A stretch of DNA of 12,424 nt, from positions 1 to 12,424 of the forward strand of contig JAPUKT010000134.1 in the NCBI GenBank assembly GCA_027295555.1. The letters are read 5' to 3'. Below are positions 7,367 to 12,424 of the stretch, piece after piece. Source of the DNA: Deltaproteobacteria bacterium. Lineage in GTDB: Bacteria > Myxococcota_A > Polyangia > Polyangiales > Houyiibacteriaceae. The position numbers and the translations under genes were made by a program. The stretch's first letter is position 1. Each line of letters starts with the position of its first letter. Below the pieces are notes generated by a model. It ran no database searches, was not told where the DNA came from, and saw only the letters and a list, made by a program, of their open reading frames with translations.

Positions 7367-9481
7367 TCAGTACGTCGCGGTTGCTACGGTCGTTTCGAGA
7401 TCGCCCACATTGTGGACCAACACGCCGCCGTGGCTGATCGAGTAGATGTATTCGTCGATGAACACCCCGCGTGACACCTGCGGCAGATATCCACAATCGT
7501 AGTAGAACGCGTCCCCCACGAACCCGCCGTTGACTGGGGGCATCCAGTTGCCGCAGTCGTTCGTGACGAGCGTCGAGTGATCGACACTTCCGCGTCGCGA
7601 GAAACCGTTCTCCGCACTGACGTCCCAGAGCTCGAGGGTGCTCGAGAAGTTTCCCTCGTAGGAAACGAACGGAAACGCGAGAAGCCCCTTATCGGCGTAG
7701 AAGTTGAACGCCTTGTGATTGTGGTTGGCCTCGGAAAAGCCTTCACCTACGAGTGCCTTGAATTTTTGCACCGGCTTCGTCGGGTCCGATACATCGAAGA
7801 TCTGTAGCGCCGTGCCGTTGTCGAACTGCGTCTGCTCATCGATATCCCGGCCGATAGTCAGCAGATGATCATCGCCGAGGGGGTGCATGTAGTCGCTGAA
7901 CCCAGGGATCTTGAGCTCACCGAGGACCCTAGGATTCTCGGGGTTGCTGAGATCGATGGCGAACAGGGGATCGATCTGACGGAACGTGACGATGTATCCG
8001 ATGTCGCCGATGAACCGCGCCGAGAAGATCCGTTCGCCCTCAGCCAGGGGCGGTGTCGCGCCAACGACGATGAGCTGACCTTCGTCGAGGCTCATGGTGC
8101 TGACGAAGTTGTGGGTGACCGGTGGGATCCAAACATCAGCGTTGCTGAACTCCTGCCAAGTCGTTCGGGTCGTGGCGATTCTGATGACGCCGCCGCGCTC
8201 GTCGATCGAGAACTGGTCGCTCACGACGCCTGGCACGAAACCCGAGCCCTGATACGGAGTTCGCTGCCGTTCGAACGAAACCGCAAACCGGTGAACGGCG
8301 GTGCGATCATGATCGATGTCGCGATCGAACCAACCATAATCGGGCTGGGTCAGAATCAACACATCGGCGTTTGCATAGACCTGAGACGCCCACCCCAAGA
8401 TCGACGTGATGGTCGCTTCGCCGCCGCCGTCGATGTCGATCCCGAGGATCTGCGTCATCCCGTAGCCGGTGAAGCCGGGCGATGGAGAGTAGAAGTCCGA
8501 GCATTGAGGCGACTGCTCTTGAACCTCGCCATCGATCCGCTCACCCCAGGCTGGGAGCCACTGCTCGAGAGTCGTTTCGCGAATTGCCGCCTTCGCGACC
8601 ATCGCCCAGATGCGAGCTCGCGCGATCTCCTCCTCTCGCGTCTCTGGATAAGGCTCGACGCTGTACAGAAACTCCCACAGTTGCGGCACCGTCGGAGGCT
8701 GTTGCATGTTGGTTTGAACGACGGCACGAACGATGTCGTCGTGCCTTCGCGACGATGTGTAGTAGCCGTCGACATAGATCTCTCGGATGACCTCGGGCGT
8801 ATCGCCTTCGAGCGAGATGACGGTCGTCTTCACGTACGAGCGCCCGCAGTAATAGTACGCCTCGTCCGCGGTGATCCCCACGGGCTCGGGGCCCCCACCC
8901 CCGCCGCTGCAAAGATCGCCGTCGTCGAGGGCAACAACGCCATACACGTTGGAGAACACGACCGCACGGTCGCCTTCGACGAACATCTCGATGGCGTTCC
9001 CTTCGATCTCGAGGTCGGCGACTTTCGAGGTGTCTGCGGCCGGCCAAGAATCGAACTCGTGAAACCCGTTGCCGCGGATCACGTAGAGCTTGGTGCCACC
9101 ATCACCGACCTTCACGATGTCAGCCTCGTCGACACTCGCCACCTGGCGGTTCGTGTCGGAAACGCCGGAAGGCGCATCGCCGGAATCGTCGCTCGCGGTG
9201 GGTGCAAGGCCACCAGAGTCGAGAAAGCCACCCTCGGCGACACCGTCGAAGATCACGAGTCCACCACGACCATAGTAGCTCTCGTCCACGAAGGCCTTGA
9301 GCTCGAGGTCCGCCTTCGCGATCGCGTCCTCTTGGATCGCTTCGAGGACCTCACCGCACGTCCTGGCCTGCCGTAGCGCGGCCTCGTACTGACTACCTTC
9401 CTGACTAACTTCGGAATTGTTGGCACAGCCGATGAGACCGCCAGCCACCACCAAGCAAAGAACCACCCAAAAACTGCGCAT
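7367..9481 (-). CDS. Lipoprotein with beta-propeller domain (PF09826-like)
   Basis: A 704-aa predicted lipoprotein. Residues 1-19 are a signal peptide ending in the lipobox LIGC (Cys19), followed by Ala-Asn, so retention at the inner membrane by an Asp+2 is not expected and an outer-membrane location is likely. A flexible Gly/Ser/Asp-rich stretch (about 70-108) leads to TNRQVASVDEADIVKV (110-125), the entry motif of the 'secreted protein with C-terminal beta-propeller domain' family. Repeated beta-strand blocks follow, such as VVFSNVYGVVALDDGD, YIVTFRQIDPLFAIDLSNP, DDHLLTIGRDID and ALQIFDVSDP. The acidic composition and aromatic C-terminus (ATATY) are typical. The ATG is chosen because AGGAGG (9488-9493) sits 6 bases before it. 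It converges with the GT-C gene, with 20 bases between stops. Its molecular function is unknown; the family is thought to bind ligands or proteins at the cell surface. Confidence 0.9.
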   Translation of the reverse strand: MRSFWVVLCLVVAGGLIGCANNSEVSQEGSQYEAALRQARTCGEVLEAIQEDAIAKADLELKAFVDESYYGRGGLVIFDGVAEGGFLDSGGLAPTASDDSGDAPSGVSDTNRQVASVDEADIVKVGDGGTKLYVIRGNGFHEFDSWPAADTSKVADLEIEGNAIEMFVEGDRAVVFSNVYGVVALDDGDLCSGGGGGPEPVGITADEAYYYCGRSYVKTTVISLEGDTPEVIREIYVDGYYTSSRRHDDIVRAVVQTNMQQPPTVPQLWEFLYSVEPYPETREEEIARARIWAMVAKAAIRETTLEQWLPAWGERIDGEVQEQSPQCSDFYSPSPGFTGYGMTQILGIDIDGGGEATITSILGWASQVYANADVLILTQPDYGWFDRDIDHDRTAVHRFAVSFERQRTPYQGSGFVPGVVSDQFSIDERGGVIRIATTRTTWQEFSNADVWIPPVTHNFVSTMSLDEGQLIVVGATPPLAEGERIFSARFIGDIGYIVTFRQIDPLFAIDLSNPENPRVLGELKIPGFSDYMHPLGDDHLLTIGRDIDEQTQFDNGTALQIFDVSDPTKPVQKFKALVGEGFSEANHNHKAFNFYADKGLLAFPFVSYEGNFSSTLELWDVSAENGFSRRGSVDHSTLVTNDCGNWMPPVNGGFVGDAFYYDCGYLPQVSRGVFIDEYIYSISHGGVLVHNVGDLETTVATATY

Positions 9482-9487
9482 CCTCTT

Positions 9488-9493
9488 CCTCCT
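9488..9493 (-). promoter_or_regulatory. Strong ribosome binding site for the beta-propeller lipoprotein
   Basis: The minus strand reads AGGAGG six bases before the ATG at 9481, the canonical anti-16S match. This fixes the start. Confidence 0.8.
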
Positions 9494-9504
9494 GATATGC
9501 GCCT

Positions 9505-9534
9505 AAGATAAGCAATCCGCGTGCCCGCGAAAAA
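9505..9534 (-). promoter_or_regulatory. Candidate promoter for the beta-propeller lipoprotein
   Basis: On the minus strand TTTTTC (9534-9529) is followed after 18 bases by TATCTT (9510-9505). The implied mRNA start would leave a short leader of roughly 17 bases containing the AGGAGG site. A second, weaker -35-like TTGACC (9565-9560) has no good partner. If real, this lets the gene be expressed apart from the kelch gene upstream. Confidence 0.3.
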
Positions 9535-9594
9535 CCAAGTGATTTCAGCGTAGCGCGTGGGTCAACTTGTGCCACCCGACTCGATTTTGCGGGT

Positions 9595-10668
9595 CTACTC
9601 GACGGTCACCCTGGTCCAGGTGCGGCTTTCGAGGTCGTAGCTCCACGTGTCGTTGAATGCATCGCGACCCCCGAAGTCCCGCCAGCCTCCGAACATGTAG
9701 CCGCGGTTACTCGCCGGATCCACAGCCGCGGAAGCTCGCCATCGCGCGGGAGGCATGACATCCGCATCAACCCGAGCCCAGTCAGCGGCGACCAAGTCGA
9801 GCTCATATCCATCATCGAACAGCACCGCTCGGTCGTTGTCGTTGCGTCCGGAGAAGACCGTGAGTCGATCCCGCCCCGCATCCCAGAAGTAGGTGGGATC
9901 CTCGCGGCCCGTGGGCGTGTCCCCGGTAGTGGCCGTTTGGGACCAAACCCGCTCGACGACGTCGAAACGCCATAGCTCGGTGGGGTAGTGATCAAAAGCC
10001 TTTCCGCCCCAAAGGAACACGGCATCGAACGTGCGCGAGTACACCATCACCGCCCCCTCGCGGGCGCTCGGACCATCGCCCTCGAGCCGCGTCCATAATC
10101 CTGTAGCCAAATCCAGAACGTGGGTGTCATCGAAAAAGTCGCTTGCTCGCGTGCCGCTGCCGGCAATGCCACCGTAGACGACGAGCTCACCCCGCGACTC
10201 GATGAAAGCCGAGGCGTGAAGGCAGCGCCGGGCTGGGGTCGCGCCCTGGGTGGTCAGCTCGGTCCAGCTTTCCGTGGCGAGGTCGAAGCGCCAAGTGTCG
10301 TTGAAACGCGTGCCGCGTGAGAACCCGCCAAACAGGATCGCCTGATCCGCGCCAGGGACTTCCGCGAGCGTGTGATGACACCGACTGGCCGGCACCGCCC
10401 CTGCGAGCTGAGGCGCAAGCTCGCGCCACGCACGAGCATCGTGGTCGAAGGAAAACGTGTCGTTGGTAATCGGATCCATGCCGCCAAAGATCATCATTTG
10501 TCCGGCGGCCGGCATCCAGGCCGCGGGCGCCCCGCCACGTTGGCTCGGGACGACTGCCGCGCCCGGGCCCTGGCCTAGACCAGAATCGCCGCCGGACGAG
10601 CCGCACGCCCCCATGAAAGCGAGCGCCAACGGGGCCACCACGACGATTCGGAGCTCGTGAAGGGTCAC
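9595..10668 (-). CDS. Six-blade kelch-repeat lipoprotein
   Basis: A 357-aa predicted exported kelch propeller. The N-terminus LRIVVVAPLALAFMGAC is a signal peptide ending in a lipobox-like MGAC (Cys22, with a non-standard Met at -3), followed by a Gly/Ser linker. Six repeats of about 50 residues follow, each running from a P-x-R motif (PSQRGG, PASRCH, PARRCL, PSAREG, PTGRED, PARWRA) through a hydrophobic-Gly-Gly strand (MMIFGG, AILFGG, LVVYGG, VFLWGG, TVFSG, YMFGG) to a YDL/FDL..W strand. This is the kelch pattern and should close into one six-bladed propeller. The GTG at 10668 is chosen so that the signal peptide begins the protein; the longer GTG start at 10713 would add 15 polar residues before it. 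A TAGTAG box lies 4 bases upstream. The 113-base gap to the next minus-strand gene allows but does not require co-transcription. Role unknown; kelch propellers usually bind protein or sugar. Confidence 0.88.
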   Translation of the reverse strand: MTLHELRIVVVAPLALAFMGACGSSGGDSGLGQGPGAAVVPSQRGGAPAAWMPAAGQMMIFGGMDPITNDTFSFDHDARAWRELAPQLAGAVPASRCHHTLAEVPGADQAILFGGFSRGTRFNDTWRFDLATESWTELTTQGATPARRCLHASAFIESRGELVVYGGIAGSGTRASDFFDDTHVLDLATGLWTRLEGDGPSAREGAVMVYSRTFDAVFLWGGKAFDHYPTELWRFDVVERVWSQTATTGDTPTGREDPTYFWDAGRDRLTVFSGRNDNDRAVLFDDGYELDLVAADWARVDADVMPPARWRASAAVDPASNRGYMFGGWRDFGGRDAFNDTWSYDLESRTWTRVTVE

Positions 10669-10672
10669 GAGG

Positions 10673-10678
10673 CTACTA
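10673..10678 (-). promoter_or_regulatory. Candidate -10 box (TAGTAG) for the kelch gene
   Basis: The minus strand reads TAGTAG, then CCTC, then the GTG start at 10668. No SD is present, so a leaderless or near-leaderless mRNA is possible. No clear -35 is seen; a TTTTTC lies only 12 bases upstream. Confidence 0.25.
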
Positions 10679-10748
10679 CGTCGCCCAGTCGAAAAAGATA
10701 CTCCCGACCACACGTAGCGCGAGCGAACCCTACCCGCGATCGGCGTGC

Positions 10749-10754
10749 TAGAAC
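10749..10754 (+). promoter_or_regulatory. Candidate extended -10 box (TGCTAGAAC) for the PQQ-like small gene
   Basis: TAGAAC preceded by TGC gives an extended -10 (TGN-TAGAAC). It ends directly before the ATG at 10755 and 6 bases before the GTG at 10761. If it is the promoter, the ATG would not be transcribed and translation would begin at GTG 10761 or 10764. It is divergent from the kelch gene's own box 70 bases away. Confidence 0.3.
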
Positions 10755-11132
10755 ATGCTCGTGGTGACCGAGGGCAAGTCTGGGAAGCGCGTCGTTGCAG
10801 TCCTTTTGGGGTTCGTCGCGCTGGGGGTGTTCATTGCTTGGGTGGGTTTCAAGGCCATGCAGGGGTCTGGCGGGCTCGAGGGCGCGCAAGGGACGGAATT
10901 CACCGGAGCGCCTCGCGTCCTTGCCGATGGCGTCCTCTATGAAGCTCAAAGTGGGGATCCCGCGGTCGTCACGGCACAAGACATTCGCTCCGGGAAGCAA
11001 GTGTGGCGCGCCGAGCTCGGGACAATCACGACGCAACCCGTCCTGGTAGTCGAGGACGAGGTCGTCGAAGTCCAAGTCGCCGGAACCCCATGGATGACCC
11101 TCGAGCGCGCGTCGGGGAAGCCGGTCGAGTGA
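10755..11132 (+). CDS. Small membrane-anchored protein with a PQQ-like propeller fragment
   Basis: A 125-aa protein (123 if GTG 10761 is used). A basic N-terminus (EGKSGKR) leads into one transmembrane helix (about 12-32, VVAVLLGFVALGVFIAWVGF), so the rest should lie outside the cytoplasmic membrane. The remaining 85 residues resemble a single PQQ-like or quinoprotein blade: APRVLADGVLYE, then DIRSGKQVWRAELG, then VLVVEDEVVEVQVAGT and a closing LERASGKPVE. Full PQQ-like propellers have seven or eight blades, so this could bind a partner, oligomerise, or be a decayed remnant; the sequence alone does not decide. No SD precedes the ATG at 10755. Its stop overlaps the next start as TGATG, so the GFA protein is probably translated by coupling to it. 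The coding call rests on the anchor-plus-blade pattern and on the tight junction with a sure gene. Confidence 0.72.
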   Translation: MLVVTEGKSGKRVVAVLLGFVALGVFIAWVGFKAMQGSGGLEGAQGTEFTGAPRVLADGVLYEAQSGDPAVVTAQDIRSGKQVWRAELGTITTQPVLVVEDEVVEVQVAGTPWMTLERASGKPVE

Positions 11133-11524
11133 TGAGCACGTCATCAGCTCCCGAGATCGTCGAAGGGGGCTGTCACTGCGGCGCGGTCCGATTCCGCGCG
11201 AAGATTTCGAAGCGCGAAGCGGTACGGTGCAACTGCAGCATCTGCACAAAGAAGGGGTTCCTCCACCTCATCGTTCCCGAGGATGACTTCGAGCTCTTAC
11301 GAGGCGCCGACGTGATCACCACGTACACGTTCGGCACGCACACGGCAAAACACCATTTCTGCGAGACCTGCGGCATCCATTCATTCTACCGCCCACGATC
11401 CCATCCAGACCAAGTCGACATCAACGTTTATTGCCTCGACGATGTCGACCCTAGCTCTTTCGACGTTACGCTTTTTGATGGACAGGACTGGGAAGGAAGC
11501 ATCGACGAGCTTCTCAAGCGGTAG
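11132..11524 (+). CDS. GFA family (CENP-V type) zinc-binding protein
   Basis: A 130-aa cytoplasmic protein with the full cysteine set of the GFA/CENP-V fold: CHC (Cys14, Cys16) in GGCHCGAVRF, CNCSIC (Cys33, Cys35, Cys38), and FCETCGIH (Cys77, Cys80). These would bind two zinc ions. The family includes glutathione-dependent formaldehyde-activating enzyme Gfa, but most bacterial members have no proven reaction, so an aldehyde or thiol-linked role is only possible. The length is normal. The ATG at 11132 overlaps the stop of the upstream gene (TGATG), and homology starts right after it. Longer in-frame starts from 11003 would run inside the upstream gene and add unrelated residues. A hexanucleotide repeat tract begins 10 bases after the stop. 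Confidence 0.93.
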   Translation: MSTSSAPEIVEGGCHCGAVRFRAKISKREAVRCNCSICTKKGFLHLIVPEDDFELLRGADVITTYTFGTHTAKHHFCETCGIHSFYRPRSHPDQVDINVYCLDDVDPSSFDVTLFDGQDWEGSIDELLKR

Positions 11525-11534
11525 CCGATGTCTT

Positions 11535-11594
11535 GCTGGCGCTGGCGCTGACACTGACACTGGCACTGGCACTGGCGCTGGCGCCGGCACTGCC
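11535..11594. repeat. Tandem hexanucleotide tract, ten RCTGRC-type units
   Basis: Ten consecutive 6-base units can be read in phase: GCTGGC, GCTGGC, GCTGAC, ACTGAC, ACTGGC (three times), GCTGGC, GCCGGC, ACTGCC. All but the last two fit RCTGRC. Read as protein on the minus strand it would give Ala/Ser/Val-Ser repeats, but no credible gene contains it. The next element (11595-11640) follows without a gap. Confidence 0.9.
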
Positions 11595-11640
11595 CCACTC
11601 GGTCAGGGCTCCGTTGCGCTCGCACTCGCGGACTGGCGTC
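11595..11640. repeat. 46-base dispersed element, copy A
   Basis: Aligned without gaps to 12341-12386, this matches at 37 of 46 positions. The best conserved blocks are ACTCGGTCAG and GCGCTCGCACTCG. Both copies directly follow hexamer units, so the hexamers plus the 46 bases behave as one composite element. The two copies flank the 153-aa gene in direct orientation. Confidence 0.8.
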
Positions 11641-11672
11641 GCGCTATCAGAAGTCGCTTCGATGTGACATCT

Positions 11673-11691
11673 GTGCCAGCCAGTGTGGCAC
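11673..11691. repeat. Short perfect inverted repeat GTGCCA-7-TGGCAC
   Basis: GTGCCA (11673-11678) and TGGCAC (11686-11691) are separated by 7 bases. There is no T-run after it, so it is a poor intrinsic terminator for the upstream operon. A protein-binding site or a small RNA hairpin are alternatives. Confidence 0.4.
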
Positions 11692-11721
11692 CGTGGATAC
11701 GCTGAGGCCGCGGGCGAGCTT

Positions 11722-11740
11722 CTCGTTGACGAAAAACGAG
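11722..11740. promoter_or_regulatory. Short inverted repeat CTCGTT-7-AACGAG upstream of the 153-aa gene
   Basis: A perfect 6-base inverted repeat with a 7-base centre, 70 bases before the ATG at 11811. It contains TTGACG (11726-11731), which resembles a -35 box, but no good -10 lies 16-18 bases downstream. An operator or part of the promoter are possible readings. Confidence 0.25.
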
Positions 11741-11794
11741 TGTGATGTGATGGGGGTGACGCGGCATGTGTCTTGCATCCTTTGGTGGACGACG

Positions 11795-11802
11795 AAAGGA
11801 GG
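11795..11802 (+). promoter_or_regulatory. Strong ribosome binding site for the 153-aa gene
   Basis: AAAGGAGG ends 8 bases before ATG 11811, a near-perfect anti-16S match. It selects this ATG over the in-frame GTG at 11766. Confidence 0.8.
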
Positions 11803-11810
11803 ACAGGGCC

Positions 11811-12272
11811 ATGAAGCGGACTTGGATTGTCTTGTTGGTACTTGTGTCGTGGGTCGACGCGCAGGCGCTCGCGCAGTCGGACTCGGTGATCGTCTCCCAG
11901 TCGAAAATCGAGGTCACGCGGGCGACCGACGTCGAGGCCCGAATCGCGGCTCTCGACCGAGCTCATGACGAGGTGAGCCTGCGCGGCCCGAAGGCTGGTC
12001 TGGCGGTCTCGTCGGCGCTGCTGGTTGGCGGTGTGTTCACCATGGCGGTCGGCCTGGCGTACCGCTCGTTCTGCCTCTCCGACTTCTTCGACCCGACCTG
12101 CGACAATCGCGGGGCGCGAGCGGCAGCCGGAACGGGTGGGGCAGTCATCGCCGCCAGTCTCACCGGCCTCATCATTAGCGCGATCCGGCTCAAGAAGAAC
12201 AAGGAACAAAGGAGGACGCTGCGCCGACAGCGTATCGCCCTCGAGCTGGGGCTCGGGACCGGGATCAAGTAG
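11811..12272 (+). CDS. Hypothetical exported/membrane protein between two repeat copies
   Basis: A 153-aa protein of no family I recognise. Residues 1-21 (MKRTWIVLLVLVSWVDAQALA) look like a signal peptide with an ALA-Q cleavage site. A polar, possibly helical stretch (about 32-58, rich in Glu, Asp and Arg) follows. Then come two glycine/alanine-rich hydrophobic segments (about 62-84 and 106-126) joined by a loop carrying two cysteines (Cys88, Cys97) that could form a disulfide. The tail is strongly basic (RLKKNKEQRRTLRRQR, about 126-141), ending in a short apolar piece. By the positive-inside rule the tail should be cytoplasmic, so the N-terminus may be a true signal peptide with both hydrophobic segments forming a hairpin. 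A strong SD and codon-frame continuity support coding. Its position between two copies of a repeat element is unusual. Confidence 0.8.
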   Translation: MKRTWIVLLVLVSWVDAQALAQSDSVIVSQSKIEVTRATDVEARIAALDRAHDEVSLRGPKAGLAVSSALLVGGVFTMAVGLAYRSFCLSDFFDPTCDNRGARAAAGTGGAVIAASLTGLIISAIRLKKNKEQRRTLRRQRIALELGLGTGIK

Positions 12273-12283
12273 GACCAGATGAC

Positions 12284-12340
12284 ACTGGCACTCGCCCTCA
12301 GTGGAGCTCGATAGACACTGGCGCTGACGCTGAAGCTGCT
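12284..12340. repeat. Degenerate hexanucleotide tract leading into copy B
   Basis: Units of the same type as at 11535-11594 recur in two short runs: ACTGGC, ACTCGC (12284-12295) and ACTGGC, GCTGAC, GCTGAA, GCTGCT (12317-12340), interrupted by about 20 unrelated bases. The second run abuts the copy B element. Confidence 0.7.
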
Positions 12341-12386
12341 CTACTCGGTCAGCGGTGAGTAGCGCTCGCACTCGTGGACCTGCGTC
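12341..12386. repeat. 46-base dispersed element, copy B, with a small hairpin
   Basis: Partner of 11595-11640 (37 of 46 identical). Here CTACTC (12341-12346) pairs with GAGTAG (12357-12362) around a 10-base loop. Copy A lacks the right arm, so the hairpin is not conserved between the copies. No gene is seen from 12273 to the right edge; an ATG at 12395 opens ten codons to the edge with no ribosome binding site. Confidence 0.75.
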
Positions 12387-12424
12387 TTGCAACCATGAAA
12401 CGGGCCCCGTACTCCAAGTCGGCC

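Larger units (their letters stand above)
11525..11810. other. 286-base non-coding stretch with repeat tract and inverted repeats
   Basis: No convincing gene is seen here. The stretch holds the RCTGRC tract (11535-11594), the first copy of the 46-base element (11595-11640), two short perfect inverted repeats (11673-11691 and 11722-11740) and finally the strong ribosome binding site of the next gene. Confidence 0.7.

Noticed and set aside
7865..9376. Long open frame (503 codons) on the + strand opposite the beta-propeller lipoprotein
   Set aside because: It is a shadow of a GC-rich gene. The minus-strand protein has a signal peptide, lipobox, strong SD and family motifs, while the + frame gives charged low-complexity sequence with no domain.
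11535..12386. Insertion sequence or integron cassette with transposase or attC
   Set aside because: No transposase or integrase frame is present, the repeats are direct and diverged and not terminal inverted, and copy A lacks the copy B hairpin, so a named element class cannot be assigned.
11514..12392. Open frame of 292 codons on the minus strand spanning both repeats
   Set aside because: It starts with TTG, has no SD, runs antisense to the SD-led 153-aa gene, and ends in an Ala/Ser/Val run that is only the hexamer tract translated.
12395..12424. Possible start of a further + strand gene at ATG 12395
   Set aside because: Only ten codons are visible before the edge and no ribosome binding site precedes the ATG, so a gene cannot be claimed.
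1..12424. CRISPR array, tRNA, rRNA or riboswitch
   Set aside because: No regularly spaced identical repeats with unique spacers, no tRNA T-loop and acceptor pattern, and no rRNA or recognisable riboswitch core were seen by eye on either strand.

Overview
The window is GC-rich and gene-dense. It carries nine confident protein genes, one less certain small membrane-protein gene, and no rRNA, tRNA, CRISPR or transposase. Several traits suggest a Myxococcota-type (deltaproteobacterial) chromosome: GTG and TTG starts, short intergenic gaps, two secreted beta-propeller lipoproteins side by side, and a TMTC-like GT-C membrane protein. This assignment is an inference from style and gene content; no marker gene here fixes the taxon.

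Left part, all on the + strand (1-7346): the 3' end of ilvD (dihydroxy-acid dehydratase, branched-chain amino acid synthesis); a PAPS-type sulfotransferase; a fused alpha/beta-hydrolase/OsmC protein; an ABC-F ATPase of the YheS type that starts with TTG one base after the fusion gene's stop; and a large TMTC-like GT-C membrane protein with a helical, TPR-like C-terminal half. The hydrolase-OsmC and ABC-F genes look like one transcript. The others appear to have their own upstream signals.

Middle part, - strand (7367-10668): a 704-aa lipoprotein with a C-terminal beta-propeller domain (convergent with the GT-C gene, 20 bases apart), preceded by a six-blade kelch-repeat lipoprotein. Both should be anchored at the cell envelope. 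No partner or substrate can be read from the sequence.

Right part, + strand (10755-12424): a one-TM protein with a fragment of PQQ-like propeller sequence is coupled by an ATGA overlap to a zinc-binding GFA/CENP-V family protein. A 153-aa predicted exported protein with two hydrophobic segments follows. It lies between two related non-coding repeats, each made of RCTGRC-type hexamers followed by a 46-base element that matches at 37 of 46 positions.

The features most worth a second look are the repeat pair flanking the small gene, and a recurring TAGNNN box 4-7 bases before a GTG codon at four genes, which suggests leaderless transcripts. I see no defence system, biosynthetic cluster or mobile element that would count as a clearly new system.
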